A stretch of DNA of 64,000 nucleotides from Pseudomonas mosselii (GTDB lineage: Bacteria > Pseudomonadota > Gammaproteobacteria > Pseudomonadales > Pseudomonadaceae): NCBI RefSeq assembly GCF_005796105.1, contig NZ_VAUO01000001.1, positions 186,001 to 250,000 of the forward strand, given 5' to 3'. A model generated the notes under the pieces. The model ran no database searches. It saw only the letters and a list, made by a program, of their open reading frames with translations, and was not told the origin of the DNA. Every line of letters begins with the position of its first letter. Position 1 is the first letter of the stretch. The position numbers and the translations under genes were made by a program. Shown here in pieces: positions 36,528-45,236 of the stretch.

Positions 36528-36857
36528 TCAGCCTGGATAGAACACTGCCAGCCACACGGTCGTTACCCCGGCTTCGGTCCATTCCACCCGATGTTTGCAG
36601 TGCGGTGGGATGTTCAGGTGATCACCGGCGCGCAGCACGCGCGTGTCGCGCTCGTGGGCCAGGCGCAGCCCGGCGCTACCGCTGAGCACCGCCACCCATT
36701 CGCCTTCGGGCTGGTCGTACCAGAACCCCGGCGGGCTGGCCTGGCCGCTGGAGACGATACGTTCGATACGTAGGCCCGGGCGGCTGAGCAGGGCGTCGAA
36801 CTGTTCGGCGGCCTGAGGATCGATGGCGGGCAGGGCAGTGAAGAGGTTGTCGGGCAT
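36528..36857 (-). CDS. Small cupin protein
   Basis: The ATG at 36857 gives 109 residues. The cupin fold is seen from WYDQPEGEWVAVLSGSAGLRL (motif 1) and GDHLNIPPHCKHRVEWT (motif 2), with His residues in the second motif able to bind a metal. It is divergent from a LysR gene, with 72 bases between the starts. The reaction is unknown; similar single-domain cupins are often annotated as sugar or aromatic-compound binding or isomerase-like. Confidence 0.8.
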   Translation of the reverse strand: MPDNLFTALPAIDPQAAEQFDALLSRPGLRIERIVSSGQASPPGFWYDQPEGEWVAVLSGSAGLRLAHERDTRVLRAGDHLNIPPHCKHRVEWTEAGVTTVWLAVFYPG

Positions 36858-36929
36858 GCGCGTCTCGGCTGTGGTTGATTCCAGGCCCTGATTGTAGGAA
36901 GGTTCCGGGCTTTGCCCACGGATATTCGC

Positions 36930-37829
36930 ATGGACAAGCTGCTGGCGATCAAGGCGTTCATGGCCACTGTCGAGGCTCAAGGCTTTTCGGCGGCGGCGCG
37001 CCGGCAGGGCGTTGCGACCTCGTCGGTGACCCGCCTGGTGGATGCGTTGGAGGCAGAGCTGGGCGCCACCTTGCTCAATCGCTCGACACGCCAGGTTAGT
37101 CTTACCGAAGCCGGTGCCGGTTACTACCAGCGTGCCAGGGACATCCTCGAAGCCCTCGCCGAAGCCGATGCGCGGGTCGCCGACCGTGGCGAGGAGCCGA
37201 TTGGCGTGCTGCGCCTGTGCCTGCCCGTGGAGTTCGGCCGGCGGGTGATCGCCCCACACCTGGGCGGCTTCCTCGCACAGCATCCGGGACTGGAGTTGGA
37301 CATCGACCTCAGCGACCGCTTCGACGACTTGCTCGAGGGGCGTTACGACCTGACCATTCGCCTGGGGGAGCCGGCCCCCAGCGACGAGTTGGTGTGTCGA
37401 CAGTTGGGACGTTTCCAGCGGTGGCTGGTGGCCAGCCCCGAGTATCTGGCGCAACAGGCGGTGCTGGAGCATCCCCGGCAACTGCTCGCTTGCGCCTGCC
37501 TGCGCTTTCGCTATGGCCAGTCAGCGCGCCCCTGGCGCATTCGCGGCGACGGCCAGGACCTGGAACTGGACGTCGCTGGCCCGTTGCGCAGCGCCAATGC
37601 CGACCTGCTGCGGGAAGCGGCCCTGGCGGGGAGCGGGGTCGCGCTGTTGGCCGACTGGCTGGTGCGCGAGGATGTCGCAAGCGGGCGCTTGCAGCGCCTG
37701 TTCGCGCACTGGCAGGTCAGCCCTGGAAGTGCCAGCGACGCGATCAATGCCTTGTACCTGCCCAATCATCGTGGGTCTCGACGGGTGATGGCGTTCGTCA
37801 ACTTCGTCGAGGGGCTGCTGATCGACTAG
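36930..37829 (+). CDS. LysR family regulator (CrgA-like)
   Basis: The 299-residue product starts at the ATG at 36930 (MDKLLAIKAFMATVEAQGFS). The winged helix covers residues 1-60 (AAARRQGVATSSVTRLVDALEAELG) and the effector domain has the CrgA-type LRLCLPVEFGRRVIAPHL and YDLTIRLGEP. It lies between a divergent cupin gene and a downstream MFS transporter gene. A perfect palindrome directly follows its stop codon. Confidence 0.88.
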   Translation: MDKLLAIKAFMATVEAQGFSAAARRQGVATSSVTRLVDALEAELGATLLNRSTRQVSLTEAGAGYYQRARDILEALAEADARVADRGEEPIGVLRLCLPVEFGRRVIAPHLGGFLAQHPGLELDIDLSDRFDDLLEGRYDLTIRLGEPAPSDELVCRQLGRFQRWLVASPEYLAQQAVLEHPRQLLACACLRFRYGQSARPWRIRGDGQDLELDVAGPLRSANADLLREAALAGSGVALLADWLVREDVASGRLQRLFAHWQVSPGSASDAINALYLPNHRGSRRVMAFVNFVEGLLID

Positions 37830-37848
37830 CGTTGCGCACTGCGCAACG
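37830..37848. promoter_or_regulatory. Perfect 19-base palindrome between lysR and the MFS gene
   Basis: CGTTGCGCA and TGCGCAACG flank a single central C. The core TGCGCACTGCGCA fits the LysR T-N11-A rule. A weaker pair TTGCGT...ACGCAA follows at 37854-37879. It lies 85 bases before the MFS start codon, so an operator for that gene is plausible. A terminator for the LysR gene is less likely because no T-run follows. Confidence 0.5.
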
Positions 37849-37932
37849 ACCTATTGCGTGGGCGATGGATTCTACGCAACGCCAAGCTGCGCCAAGATGC
37901 GCCTACATTCCCACGTGCACCGAGGCTTCCCC

Positions 37933-39132
37933 ATGCTTCCCTCTCTTGCTGTCGCCCAGCCATCAGCCCCAGGCCTGAGCCGCGCCCTGGTGACGCTGCT
38001 GGCCTTCTGCTGCGGCGCCATCGTCGCCAACATCTACTATGCCCAGCCCATCGTCGGTTTGATCGCCCCGGACCTGGGGCTGTCCGCCGAGCATGCCAGC
38101 TGGATCGTCTCGCTCACCCAGCTGGGCTACGCCCTTGGCCTGTTGCTGCTGGTGCCACTGGCCGATCTGCTGGAGAACCGCCGGCTGATGATCGCCACGG
38201 CGGTACTGGCCACCGTCAGTCTGCTGCTGGCGGGTACCAGCGGGCATGGCCAGGGTCAGTTGTTCCTCGGCTATGCGCTGCTGATCGGCTTCAGTTCGGT
38301 GGCGGTACAGATGCTCATCCCACTGGCCGCGCACCTAGCGCCAGAGCAGCAGCGTGGCCGCGTGGTGGGCAACATCATGGGCGGCCTGTTGCTGGGCATC
38401 CTGCTGGCCCGGCCGTTGTCGAGCTTGGTGGCTGACCACTTTGGCTGGCGCGCGGTGTTCGTCGGCGCGGCCGGGGTGATGCTGGCAATCATCCTGCTGC
38501 TGGCCTTGACCCTGCCGCGCCGGGTGCCGGAGCACAAGGCCAGCTATGCCCAACTGATGGCGTCGTTGCTGGTGCTGCTGCGCCGTTATCCGCTGCTGCG
38601 TCAGCGCTCGCTGTACCAGGCCCTGATGTTCGGCGCTTTCAGCCTGTACTGGACCGCAGTGCCGCTGGCCCTGGCCGGTGAGTATGGCCTGTCGCAGAGC
38701 CAGATCGCGCTGTTCGCCCTGGTCGGTGCTGTCGGTGCGCTGGCGGCGCCGCTGGCTGGGCGCCTGGCCGATGCCGGGCATGCGCGGCGCGGTTCGCTGC
38801 TGGCCATGGGACTGGCGCCGCTGGCACTGCTGTTGGGGTTGAGTGCGCCGGGTGCCGGGGTGATCGGCCTTGGACTGACCGGTGTGCTGCTGGACTTCGC
38901 CGTGCAGATGAACATGGTAATCGGCCAACGTGAGGTGTACGCCCTGGACCCAGCCAGCCGCGGGCGGCTCAATGCGCTGTACATGACCAGCATCTTCCTT
39001 GGCGGCGCGCTGGGTTCGGCATTGGCCAGTGCGGTTTATAGCCAGTTCGGCTGGAGTGGCGTCGCGACGCTGGGGGCGGGGCTGCCGGGGTTGGCTCTGC
39101 TGGTGTTCCTGATCAAGTCGCGGCGCGCCTGA
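37933..39132 (+). CDS. MFS transporter, probable drug or metabolite exporter
   Basis: The ATG at 37933 gives 399 residues with twelve transmembrane helices. ANIYYAQPIVGLIAPDLGLS near the start and the inter-helix motif LVPLADLLENRRLMI are typical of the YnfM/NepI-like branch of the superfamily. The preceding LysR gene, on the same strand, with a palindrome between them, probably controls it. The substrate is unknown. Confidence 0.88.
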   Translation: MLPSLAVAQPSAPGLSRALVTLLAFCCGAIVANIYYAQPIVGLIAPDLGLSAEHASWIVSLTQLGYALGLLLLVPLADLLENRRLMIATAVLATVSLLLAGTSGHGQGQLFLGYALLIGFSSVAVQMLIPLAAHLAPEQQRGRVVGNIMGGLLLGILLARPLSSLVADHFGWRAVFVGAAGVMLAIILLLALTLPRRVPEHKASYAQLMASLLVLLRRYPLLRQRSLYQALMFGAFSLYWTAVPLALAGEYGLSQSQIALFALVGAVGALAAPLAGRLADAGHARRGSLLAMGLAPLALLLGLSAPGAGVIGLGLTGVLLDFAVQMNMVIGQREVYALDPASRGRLNALYMTSIFLGGALGSALASAVYSQFGWSGVATLGAGLPGLALLVFLIKSRRA

Positions 39133-39180
39133 GGTGGCGACCGCTGGGCAAGTGCGGCACCGACTGGCCGCGCGACGCGC

Positions 39181-39792
39181 TCAACGGGTCAATGGCAGCA
39201 CCACGCCAATCAACGCGAACAGGCTGCCACACCCCCGGTTGAAGCCCTTGCCGCCCTTGGCCAGCCAGGGCCGCACGCGAAAGGCCAGGCGCGCCAGCAG
39301 GTACTCGACCACGCATTCCACGCTGGCAAAAGTCGCCGCCATCACCACCAATTGCACCAGCAGGCCCCGTTGTGGGTCGATGAACTGGGGCAGGAAGGCA
39401 CCGTAGAACAGCAGCACCTTGGGGTTGGCCAAGGCCGACAGCAGGCCTTGGCGGAACAACCCGGCGTTGTCCAGTCTTGCGGCGTTCGCAGTCTGCGCCA
39501 GCTGCAATGCCGGGCTGCGCCACAGTTGCACTCCCAGCCACACCAGATAGGCGCCGCCGACCCACTTGAGCACCGTCAGCACCGAGGCCGAGGCTTGCAG
39601 CAGGGCGCTCAGGCCGAACATCGCCAGGGCGATCAGTGCGCTGAAGCCAACCACCCCGCCGACGATGGTGAACAGCGTACGTCGAGCGCCATACAGCGCC
39701 CCGTGGGTGAGCGCCAGCAGGCTGTTGGGGCCTGGGGTCAGAGAAAGACCGATGCTGGCGAGCAGGTAGATGAGCCACGTGTCGAGTGCCAT
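39181..39792 (-). CDS. LysE/RhtB family exporter
   Basis: The ATG at 39792 (MALDTWLIYLLASIGLSLTPGP) gives 203 residues and six transmembrane segments. SLTPGPNSLLALTHGALYGARR and LLSALANPKVLLFYGAFLPQF are the two conserved blocks of the family. It is an amino-acid or metabolite exporter by family. It is divergent from a GlxA-type AraC regulator with a 98-base intergenic region, which may control it. Confidence 0.88.
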   Translation of the reverse strand: MALDTWLIYLLASIGLSLTPGPNSLLALTHGALYGARRTLFTIVGGVVGFSALIALAMFGLSALLQASASVLTVLKWVGGAYLVWLGVQLWRSPALQLAQTANAARLDNAGLFRQGLLSALANPKVLLFYGAFLPQFIDPQRGLLVQLVVMAATFASVECVVEYLLARLAFRVRPWLAKGGKGFNRGCGSLFALIGVVLPLTR

Positions 39793-39890
39793 GCCGATGC
39801 CTTTGTGTATTGGACGGGGCCAGTGTAGGGCCGGCAACGGCTTTTGCAGGGTATGATCTGGTCATTCGACGGTAATATCTGGACAAGCCC

Positions 39891-40865
39891 ATGACCCCTG
39901 ATCTGCGCCTGTTGATCCTGCCGCTGCCTGAGTTCGCGTTGTTGCCGTTAGGCGCGTTCCTCGACAAATTGCGCTTTTCCGCCGATGACGAGGATTACAG
40001 CCGGCAGCGCTACTGCACTTGGCGCATTCTCGGCCTGGACGCCGAGCCGCTGGTGTCGAGCAGTGGTGCGGCGCTGCAAGTCGACCTGCTGCCTGCGCAG
40101 GTCGACTGGCAGGCATTCGATTACCTGGTGGTGTTCGGTGGGCGCAGTGCTGCTGCCACGGCGGCGCTGGCGACGCGCTATACCGCGCTGCTCAAGCGCG
40201 CGGCCAACGCATGCGTGAAGCTGGTGTGCATCGACAACGCGGCATTCTTGCTGGCAGCTTGCGGTTTGCTTGATGGCCATAAAGTGGTACTGCACTGGCG
40301 CCATGAGGCCGAGTTTCGCACCGCGTTTCCACGGATTCAGGTGTTGACCGAGCAGTTGTACTGCTTCGACGGTGGACGCATCAGTTGCGCCGGAGGCACT
40401 GCGGCCATCGACCTGGCGGTGGCGCTGATCGCCCGTACTAGCGGTCGGGAGCGTGCGCTCAAAGGCCTGGCCGACATGCTGGTGGACGAAAGCCGCGACA
40501 GTCGCCACGCGCTGCGTTCGCTGGACGCAGCGCCCGGGCACGCACGCCAGGTACAGCGGGCGGTGGCGTTGATGCGTCATCACCTGGGCACGCAGGTGTC
40601 GGTGGAGCAGTTGGCGGCGACGCTTGGGATCAGTCGGCGCCAGCTGGATCGACAGTTCCAGGCGAGTTATCAGATGAGCGCCAAGGCTTGGTGGCATGAA
40701 ATGCGTCTGCAACAGGCGCGTTGGCGATTGCTCAATTCGAGTCATGGCCTGGGGCAGATCGCCGAGGAGGTGGGCTTGGGCGATGCCAGTTACCTGGGCA
40801 AGTGCATCCGCCAGCGTTTTGGCTGCACGGCGTTGGCGTTACGGCGCCAGGCGTTGGCTGGATAG
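39891..40865 (+). CDS. GlxA-type AraC regulator (DJ-1/PfpI-like N-terminus)
   Basis: The 324-residue product has an N-terminal class-I glutamine-amidotransferase-like sensing domain (about 5-190; FDYLVVFGG, VCIDNAAFLLAACGLLDG) and a C-terminal AraC domain (about 220-320; VEQLAATLGISRRQLDRQFQ and LGQIAEEVGLGDASYLGKCI). Relatives such as ArgR and CdhR respond to arginine, carnitine or glycine betaine derivatives. It is divergent from the LysE exporter gene, its most likely target. Confidence 0.85.
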   Translation: MTPDLRLLILPLPEFALLPLGAFLDKLRFSADDEDYSRQRYCTWRILGLDAEPLVSSSGAALQVDLLPAQVDWQAFDYLVVFGGRSAAATAALATRYTALLKRAANACVKLVCIDNAAFLLAACGLLDGHKVVLHWRHEAEFRTAFPRIQVLTEQLYCFDGGRISCAGGTAAIDLAVALIARTSGRERALKGLADMLVDESRDSRHALRSLDAAPGHARQVQRAVALMRHHLGTQVSVEQLAATLGISRRQLDRQFQASYQMSAKAWWHEMRLQQARWRLLNSSHGLGQIAEEVGLGDASYLGKCIRQRFGCTALALRRQALAG

Positions 40866-40911
40866 GCGCAGCGCCCCTTCGCGGGTGTATTGCGCGAGGG
40901 GGCGAGCAGTT

Positions 40912-41769
40912 TCACTGCGGCGTTGCGAACAACCCCGTCCAGTAGATCCCGGCATCGCTCTTCGGGTCCACGGCATAGGCCGCGCCCATTTCGCGGTAAT
41001 CGGGGTTCATCAGCGTGGCGCAGTGCCCAGGGCTGGCCAGCCAGCCGTCGACCACCTTGCGCGCACTGTCACGGCCGGCGGCGATGTTCTCGCCGATCTG
41101 CCGGTACAGATAGCCGGCAAGTTCGGCGCGGTCGCCTGGGGTGCGACCGTCCTTGTCCAGGTGATCGAAGAAATTCTGGTTGGCCATGTTGCGCGTATGG
41201 TTGGCAGCCACTGCCGCCAGGGTGGTGTTCCAGCTCAGCGCCGGTGCGGCGGGGAAGGGCTGGCCGCCACACTGGCGCGGTACGTTACGCGCCGCGTTGA
41301 CCTCTTGCAGCAGCTTTTGGCCCTCGGCCTGCCAATCGCCCAGGCGGCCGCTGAGCAGCGGCCGGGCCAACACGATGCGCCAGTCGCGACCCTCCTGGCT
41401 GACGCCGATGTCGACGAACTGCGGATCGAGTATCACCTGGCAGAAGCTTTCTTCGATGGCCTTCATGGCCGCGCTGGCATCGCGCGGGCCAGACAGGCTG
41501 ATGGCCTGCACGTTGACCATCGGGTAGGCGGCACGGCTCATGGCCTGTTGCAGGTCACGGGTGCCTTCGGGCGACAGCGCCAGGCGGGTGTCGCTGTTCA
41601 GCGGCCCCAGTTCCAGCGATGCCTCGCCGCCGCAGCGCTGGGTCTGGCTGCGGTAGCTGTTGATCGTATCGATCAGTTGCGCTTCTTCGCCGGTGAAGGC
41701 CGAGGCACTGGCCGAGGCCAACAGGCCCAGCGACAGGCCGAAAAGGCAGGCAACGGATGGGACGCGCAT
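40912..41769 (-). CDS. Exported CAP/SCP domain protein
   Basis: The ATG at 41769 (MRVPSVACLFGLSLGLLASASASA) gives a signal peptide and a 285-residue protein. The C-terminal half (about 155-285) is a CAP domain with LSWNTTLAAVAANHTRNMANQNFFDH, GENIAAG and GWLASPGHCATLMNPDYREMG. The N-terminal half, which has conserved-looking Cys residues, is not recognised. Bacterial CAP proteins are secreted or periplasmic and of uncertain activity. Confidence 0.85.
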   Translation of the reverse strand: MRVPSVACLFGLSLGLLASASASAFTGEEAQLIDTINSYRSQTQRCGGEASLELGPLNSDTRLALSPEGTRDLQQAMSRAAYPMVNVQAISLSGPRDASAAMKAIEESFCQVILDPQFVDIGVSQEGRDWRIVLARPLLSGRLGDWQAEGQKLLQEVNAARNVPRQCGGQPFPAAPALSWNTTLAAVAANHTRNMANQNFFDHLDKDGRTPGDRAELAGYLYRQIGENIAAGRDSARKVVDGWLASPGHCATLMNPDYREMGAAYAVDPKSDAGIYWTGLFATPQ

Positions 41770-42095
41770 GTGGATCTCCCTGTAACTGGCAGCGTCGGGT
41801 TTTGCGCTGCTCATCCTACACAAGCCCAAGGCGTTTGGCCCGGTCCCGTGCGCTGTGCATGAACGCCGGGGCTATCGGCGGTTCATGGCAAAAGAGGGAA
41901 TAGACCGTAGTCTGGCCGAAAAGTGCGACAACCTGTGCACGTTAAGCAGGATTGATCCAAGGCATGTCGCAGTCACCTCGCCGTGCTCGTGCGTGGTTCG
42001 CGGCTCCTTGTATTAATCGACACTGCACACGCATGGCTGTTCCGCGGTGCCGGCTGCGCAGGCGGTGACAAACCCGCTCACCGCGAGCGCCCCTG
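41770..42095. other. Intergenic region, nothing recognised
   Basis: This 326-base gap lies between the minus-strand SleB-type hydrolase gene and the CAP gene downstream of it on the same strand. I see no gene-like frame, tRNA or terminator with a T-run. The CAP gene promoter should lie at its right-hand side on the map (just above 41769). Confidence 0.35.
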
Positions 42096-42707
42096 CTAGC
42101 GCGCCAGCGCCTGGTTGGGCTTGTAGAACAGGAAGTGCGTGGTCTGCGCAGTGCGCCGGTAAGCCTTGGCCCACGCGGGATGCACGCTGCGATCATGGAA
42201 ATACAAGGCGCCATCGGTGGCGTCCTTGAGCTGCTGGTTGAGCGCCTTGCGCGCGATTTCCTTGGCCACTGCGTAGCGCTCGGGCTCCTCGACCTGGTCA
42301 GGGCGCCCGTCGCACCACCAGGAGAACTGGCAGCTCTTGCTTTCCACCCCCTGCTTGACCACCGCGCAAATGCTGTCGGGGAAGCCGTCATGGCCCACGC
42401 GGTTGAGTACCACGTTGGCCACTGCGCTCATGTCCTCGGCGTCGGCGCCTTTGGCCTCCCAGTAGAGGGTGCGCGCCAGGCAGGTGATGCTGTCGTCCAT
42501 GGGCGCCTGGCCCACCGGGTCTACCGCCTGGACCTCGGCGGGGGTGATCTTTTCCTTGGGTTTGGGCGGGGGTGCGTCCTCGACCACTTTTTGTTCGAGC
42601 ACCTGCGCCTTGTCTTCGGCGACCGCCGCCTTCTGGCTGTCGGCGGCGCTGAGTGGGGCTGTGCACAGGGCCAGGGAGAAGCCGAACAGCATCAGGTGAG
42701 CGCGCAT
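42096..42707 (-). CDS. Cell-wall hydrolase of the SleB (Hydrolase_2) family
   Basis: The 203-residue product has a signal peptide (MRAHLMLFGFSLALCTAPLSA), a charged Lys/Glu/Pro linker, and a SleB-type domain from about 75 on: CLARTLYWEAKGADAEDMSAVANVVLNRV with the catalytic Glu, then QFSWWCDGRPD and GALYFHDRSVHPAWA. Family members cleave peptidoglycan glycan strands as lytic transglycosylases or glucosaminidases. It is probably periplasmic. Confidence 0.88.
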   Translation of the reverse strand: MRAHLMLFGFSLALCTAPLSAADSQKAAVAEDKAQVLEQKVVEDAPPPKPKEKITPAEVQAVDPVGQAPMDDSITCLARTLYWEAKGADAEDMSAVANVVLNRVGHDGFPDSICAVVKQGVESKSCQFSWWCDGRPDQVEEPERYAVAKEIARKALNQQLKDATDGALYFHDRSVHPAWAKAYRRTAQTTHFLFYKPNQALAR

Positions 42708-42754
42708 GGTCGAGTGTCCGCTGAGAAGGTGACGGTGAGTCTAGCTGCGCGCCG

Positions 42755-43672
42755 TCAACTCAGGGTCAGGCTCAGCATCAGCGGCAGGGTGATGGCGGCG
42801 GCCACGGTTTGCAGGGCGATGATGGTCGCCATCAGCGGCGCGTTGCCGCCCATCTGGCGGGCCATTACGTAGGATGAGGAGGCGGTCGGCAGGGCCTGGA
42901 ACAGCACCGCCACCACCGCTGCCGGGCCGCCTAGACCGAGTAGGCGGCACAGGCCCCAGGTGGTCAGCGGCATGACCAGGAACTTGAACAGCGAGGCAGC
43001 GAGCAGTGGTTTGGCCTGTTGGCCCAGCCGTGCGCCGCCCAGCGCCGCGCCCACGCACAGCAGCCCTAGCGGCAGGGCCGCCTGGCCCAATGCCTTGACC
43101 GTTGGTTCGAGCCCCGCCGGCAGGCCGATGCCAGTGACCCGCAGCAGCAGGCCACTGGCGCAGCCGATGATCAGCGGGTTGGCGAAGATCGCCTTGAGTA
43201 CGCTGAGCGGCGAGCTATGACGCGCGCTGAAGCGGGCGAACACCAGTACGCAGAGCAGGTTCACCAGCGGCACGATCGAGGCGTTGGCCACGGCCGCCAG
43301 GGCGATACCTGCGCTGCCGTAGATCCCACTGGCTAGGGTCGCACCGATGTAGTTGTTGAAGCGCACGCCGCCTTGGAACACCGAGGTGAAGTCAGCCCCA
43401 TCGTGGCTGGCCGCGCCCTGGTAGAGCAGCAAAAGCAGGGCGCCGAGTAGCGTGGAAAGCATCAGCACGCCGACCATGCCCAGCACCGGTACGCCGTCGA
43501 GGTTGGCGGTGGCCAAACCGTGGAGAAACAGCGATGGCAGCAGCACGTAGTAACTCAGGCGTTCTGCCCCTGGCCAGAATGTGTCGGCGAGAAAGCCGCG
43601 CACCCGCAGCCAGGTGCCCAGGGCGATGAGCAGGATGATGGGGGCCAGGGTGGTCATCAGCAGGTGGAGCAT
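42755..43672 (-). CDS. AEC family (auxin efflux carrier-like) permease
   Basis: The ATG at 43672 (MLHLLMTTLAPIILLIALGTWLR) gives 305 residues with ten transmembrane segments in two five-helix repeats. FQGGVRFNNYIGATLASGIYG and the Pro-containing LPLGLLCVGAALGG near the start of the second half are typical of AEC carriers, which move carboxylates or related anions. No substrate can be named. It ends 47 bases upstream of the SleB-type gene on the same strand. Confidence 0.85.
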   Translation of the reverse strand: MLHLLMTTLAPIILLIALGTWLRVRGFLADTFWPGAERLSYYVLLPSLFLHGLATANLDGVPVLGMVGVLMLSTLLGALLLLLYQGAASHDGADFTSVFQGGVRFNNYIGATLASGIYGSAGIALAAVANASIVPLVNLLCVLVFARFSARHSSPLSVLKAIFANPLIIGCASGLLLRVTGIGLPAGLEPTVKALGQAALPLGLLCVGAALGGARLGQQAKPLLAASLFKFLVMPLTTWGLCRLLGLGGPAAVVAVLFQALPTASSSYVMARQMGGNAPLMATIIALQTVAAAITLPLMLSLTLS

Positions 43673-43810
43673 GTTCGTCGGTCCGTGGTCGGGTACCGGC
43701 ACAGGTTAGCGGAGGGCAGTCAGCAGAAAAAACGGTGTTTTCTGCAGTGACCATTGAGAAAAACTCAACTGTATGGACGCAAGGCCTGGTGTGGGCCGCT
43801 GGTGTAGCGC

Positions 43811-44482
43811 TTACGCCGTGGTTCGGTTTGGCTCGAAACACTCGCTGCAATCCATCCGCACATTGCGCAGCTTCGCTGTGCGCAGATGCGCCGCATACAG
43901 CGGTTCGGCGAAATAGCCGATCAATAGCGTGCGTCGACGACCGCCCTGCACGTTCAGGCTGCCGGCATGCACCAGGTCGACGTCGAACACCAGGATATCG
44001 CCGGCCTGCCCACTCAGTTGCTGCGTGTGCGACTCGTCGTCGAAGTTGAAGGGCGCCTCGCCCACGCCTGGGCGGTGGCTGGCCGGGACCAGACGGGTGG
44101 CACCGTTGTCCGGGCCATAGTCGTCGAGAAACGCCAGGGCGCTCACGCTGTCGCCCGGGCGTTGGCTCGACAGGTCACGGTGCAGCCGTTGATGGCCGCC
44201 ACCGGGCATCGGTTCGCGGCCCTCGACCTGGGCCAGGAAGAAACGCTCGCCAATCAGTTCACCTGCCACTTCCAGTAGCGCTGGCAGGCGACACAAGGCC
44301 TGCACCGTGGGGTCGTGGTCGAGCTGTGCGTGGCGCCAGTCGTGGCCGCGAGGTACCGGCCATTGATCGCTGGGCAGGTAGCCTGAGTCGAACGTGGCGC
44401 GTAGCCCTGGCAGCCAGTGGCTGGGTATGGCCCCGCGCAGCAGGGCGTATCCGCTTCGATGCAGTTGTTGGCGATCCATCAT
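43811..44482 (-). CDS. Phytanoyl-CoA dioxygenase (PhyH) family oxygenase
   Basis: The ATG at 44482 gives 223 residues of a non-haem Fe(II)/2-oxoglutarate oxygenase. The metal ligands are visible as HRD (QRLHRDLSSQRPGDSV) and the distal His in VDLVHAGSLN; GGRRRTLLIGY supplies the 2-oxoglutarate-binding Arg. It ends in a Cys-containing tail. The substrate is unknown; bacterial relatives hydroxylate ectoine, amino acids or secondary metabolites. Confidence 0.82.
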   Translation of the reverse strand: MMDRQQLHRSGYALLRGAIPSHWLPGLRATFDSGYLPSDQWPVPRGHDWRHAQLDHDPTVQALCRLPALLEVAGELIGERFFLAQVEGREPMPGGGHQRLHRDLSSQRPGDSVSALAFLDDYGPDNGATRLVPASHRPGVGEAPFNFDDESHTQQLSGQAGDILVFDVDLVHAGSLNVQGGRRRTLLIGYFAEPLYAAHLRTAKLRNVRMDCSECFEPNRTTA

Positions 44483-44549
44483 GTCGTTCCCGGGCGCTAG
44501 GGGCATCGGGCGATGGTAGCGGCGCTGGACCAGGATGGCGAGTTGTGGC

Positions 44550-45134
44550 TCAGAAATGCGCCTTGAGTGCCTGCCGATAGAAGTCGAACGCATCCCGCGC
44601 CCCTTCGATGGCGGCCTCTTGCTGCGCGGGCAGCAGGTCCAGCCCGTCAAGCAGGGCGACGAATGCGCGCCAGTGCAGGCCACGCCCCTCGGGGTGGGCG
44701 GCCAGGTGGCGCGCGCCATGGCTTGCCCCCAGGCCGATCAGTTGGCTTTGCTTGAACAGGAACGCTGCGCCCAGGTTGGAGCCTTCGCTGCAATACAGCC
44801 AGCCGATCGCGTGCCAGGCGTCCGCAGGTTCCACCGACTGCGGCTTGGCCGGCACGTCCAGGCCCAGGTCGCACAGGTCGGCGCACACCGCCTGATAGCG
44901 CGGCAGCTCGCGCAGGCCCGGTAGCAGCGCGTTGAGTCGAGGCTGCTCGTAGAGTGCGTCGATGGCGCCGTGGAAGGTGTGTTGCAGGCGCAGGAAGCAG
45001 CCGTAGCGCTCCAGGTTCTCGAAGGGGCGGGCCGCCATCACCAGGGTGTCGACGCTATCGTGGTCGCTGCTGGAGCCGGCCTTCAGGCGTTTGCTCAGAG
45101 GCAGTTCCGGGATGGCTTGGAGCAGGGCATTCAT
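44550..45134 (-). CDS. Biliverdin-producing haem oxygenase (PigA/BphO type)
   Basis: The 194-residue product resembles P. aeruginosa PigA (HemO). The proximal haem ligand is His25 in SSSDHDSVDTLV, and WLYCSEGSNLGAAFLFKQ is the distal-helix signature. The enzyme opens haem to biliverdin, CO and iron. No phytochrome or haem-uptake gene is nearby, which is unusual because such genes normally sit in bphP or haem-uptake operons. Its promoter carries the same 18-base element as the secretion operon promoter, so it may be a surface- or stress-response gene rather than a pure iron gene. Confidence 0.88.
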   Translation of the reverse strand: MNALLQAIPELPLSKRLKAGSSSDHDSVDTLVMAARPFENLERYGCFLRLQHTFHGAIDALYEQPRLNALLPGLRELPRYQAVCADLCDLGLDVPAKPQSVEPADAWHAIGWLYCSEGSNLGAAFLFKQSQLIGLGASHGARHLAAHPEGRGLHWRAFVALLDGLDLLPAQQEAAIEGARDAFDFYRQALKAHF

Positions 45135-45167
45135 GATGTCGTTCCAGTCAGGATTCGGGTTGCCTGC

Positions 45168-45223
45168 ATGATGGTCAGCGACGCGGCTTCGGACAACCGG
45201 CTGACCATTAAGAATGCTTAAGG
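45168..45223 (-). promoter_or_regulatory. Predicted haem oxygenase promoter with tandem CTTAA box
   Basis: Read on the minus strand: CTTAAG-N4-CTTAAT (45222-45207), then 10 bases, TTGTCC (-35, 45196-45191), 17 bases, CATCAT (-10, 45173-45168), then the haem oxygenase ATG at 45134. The 18-base core CATTAAGAATGCTTAAGG (45206-45223, plus strand) is identical to 62623-62640. Tandem half-sites one helical turn apart suggest an OmpR-family response regulator; they resemble the CTTAA repeats reported for PmrA/BasR boxes, although the spacer is shorter. Confidence 0.5.
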
Positions 45224-45236
45224 CCCGCGCCAGGGT

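Noticed and set aside
45206..45223. The CTTAA box after the M50 gene as a transcription terminator
   Set aside because: The stem would be only five AT-rich pairs and no T-run follows. The identical copy at 62623-62640 is upstream of an operon, which favours a promoter role.
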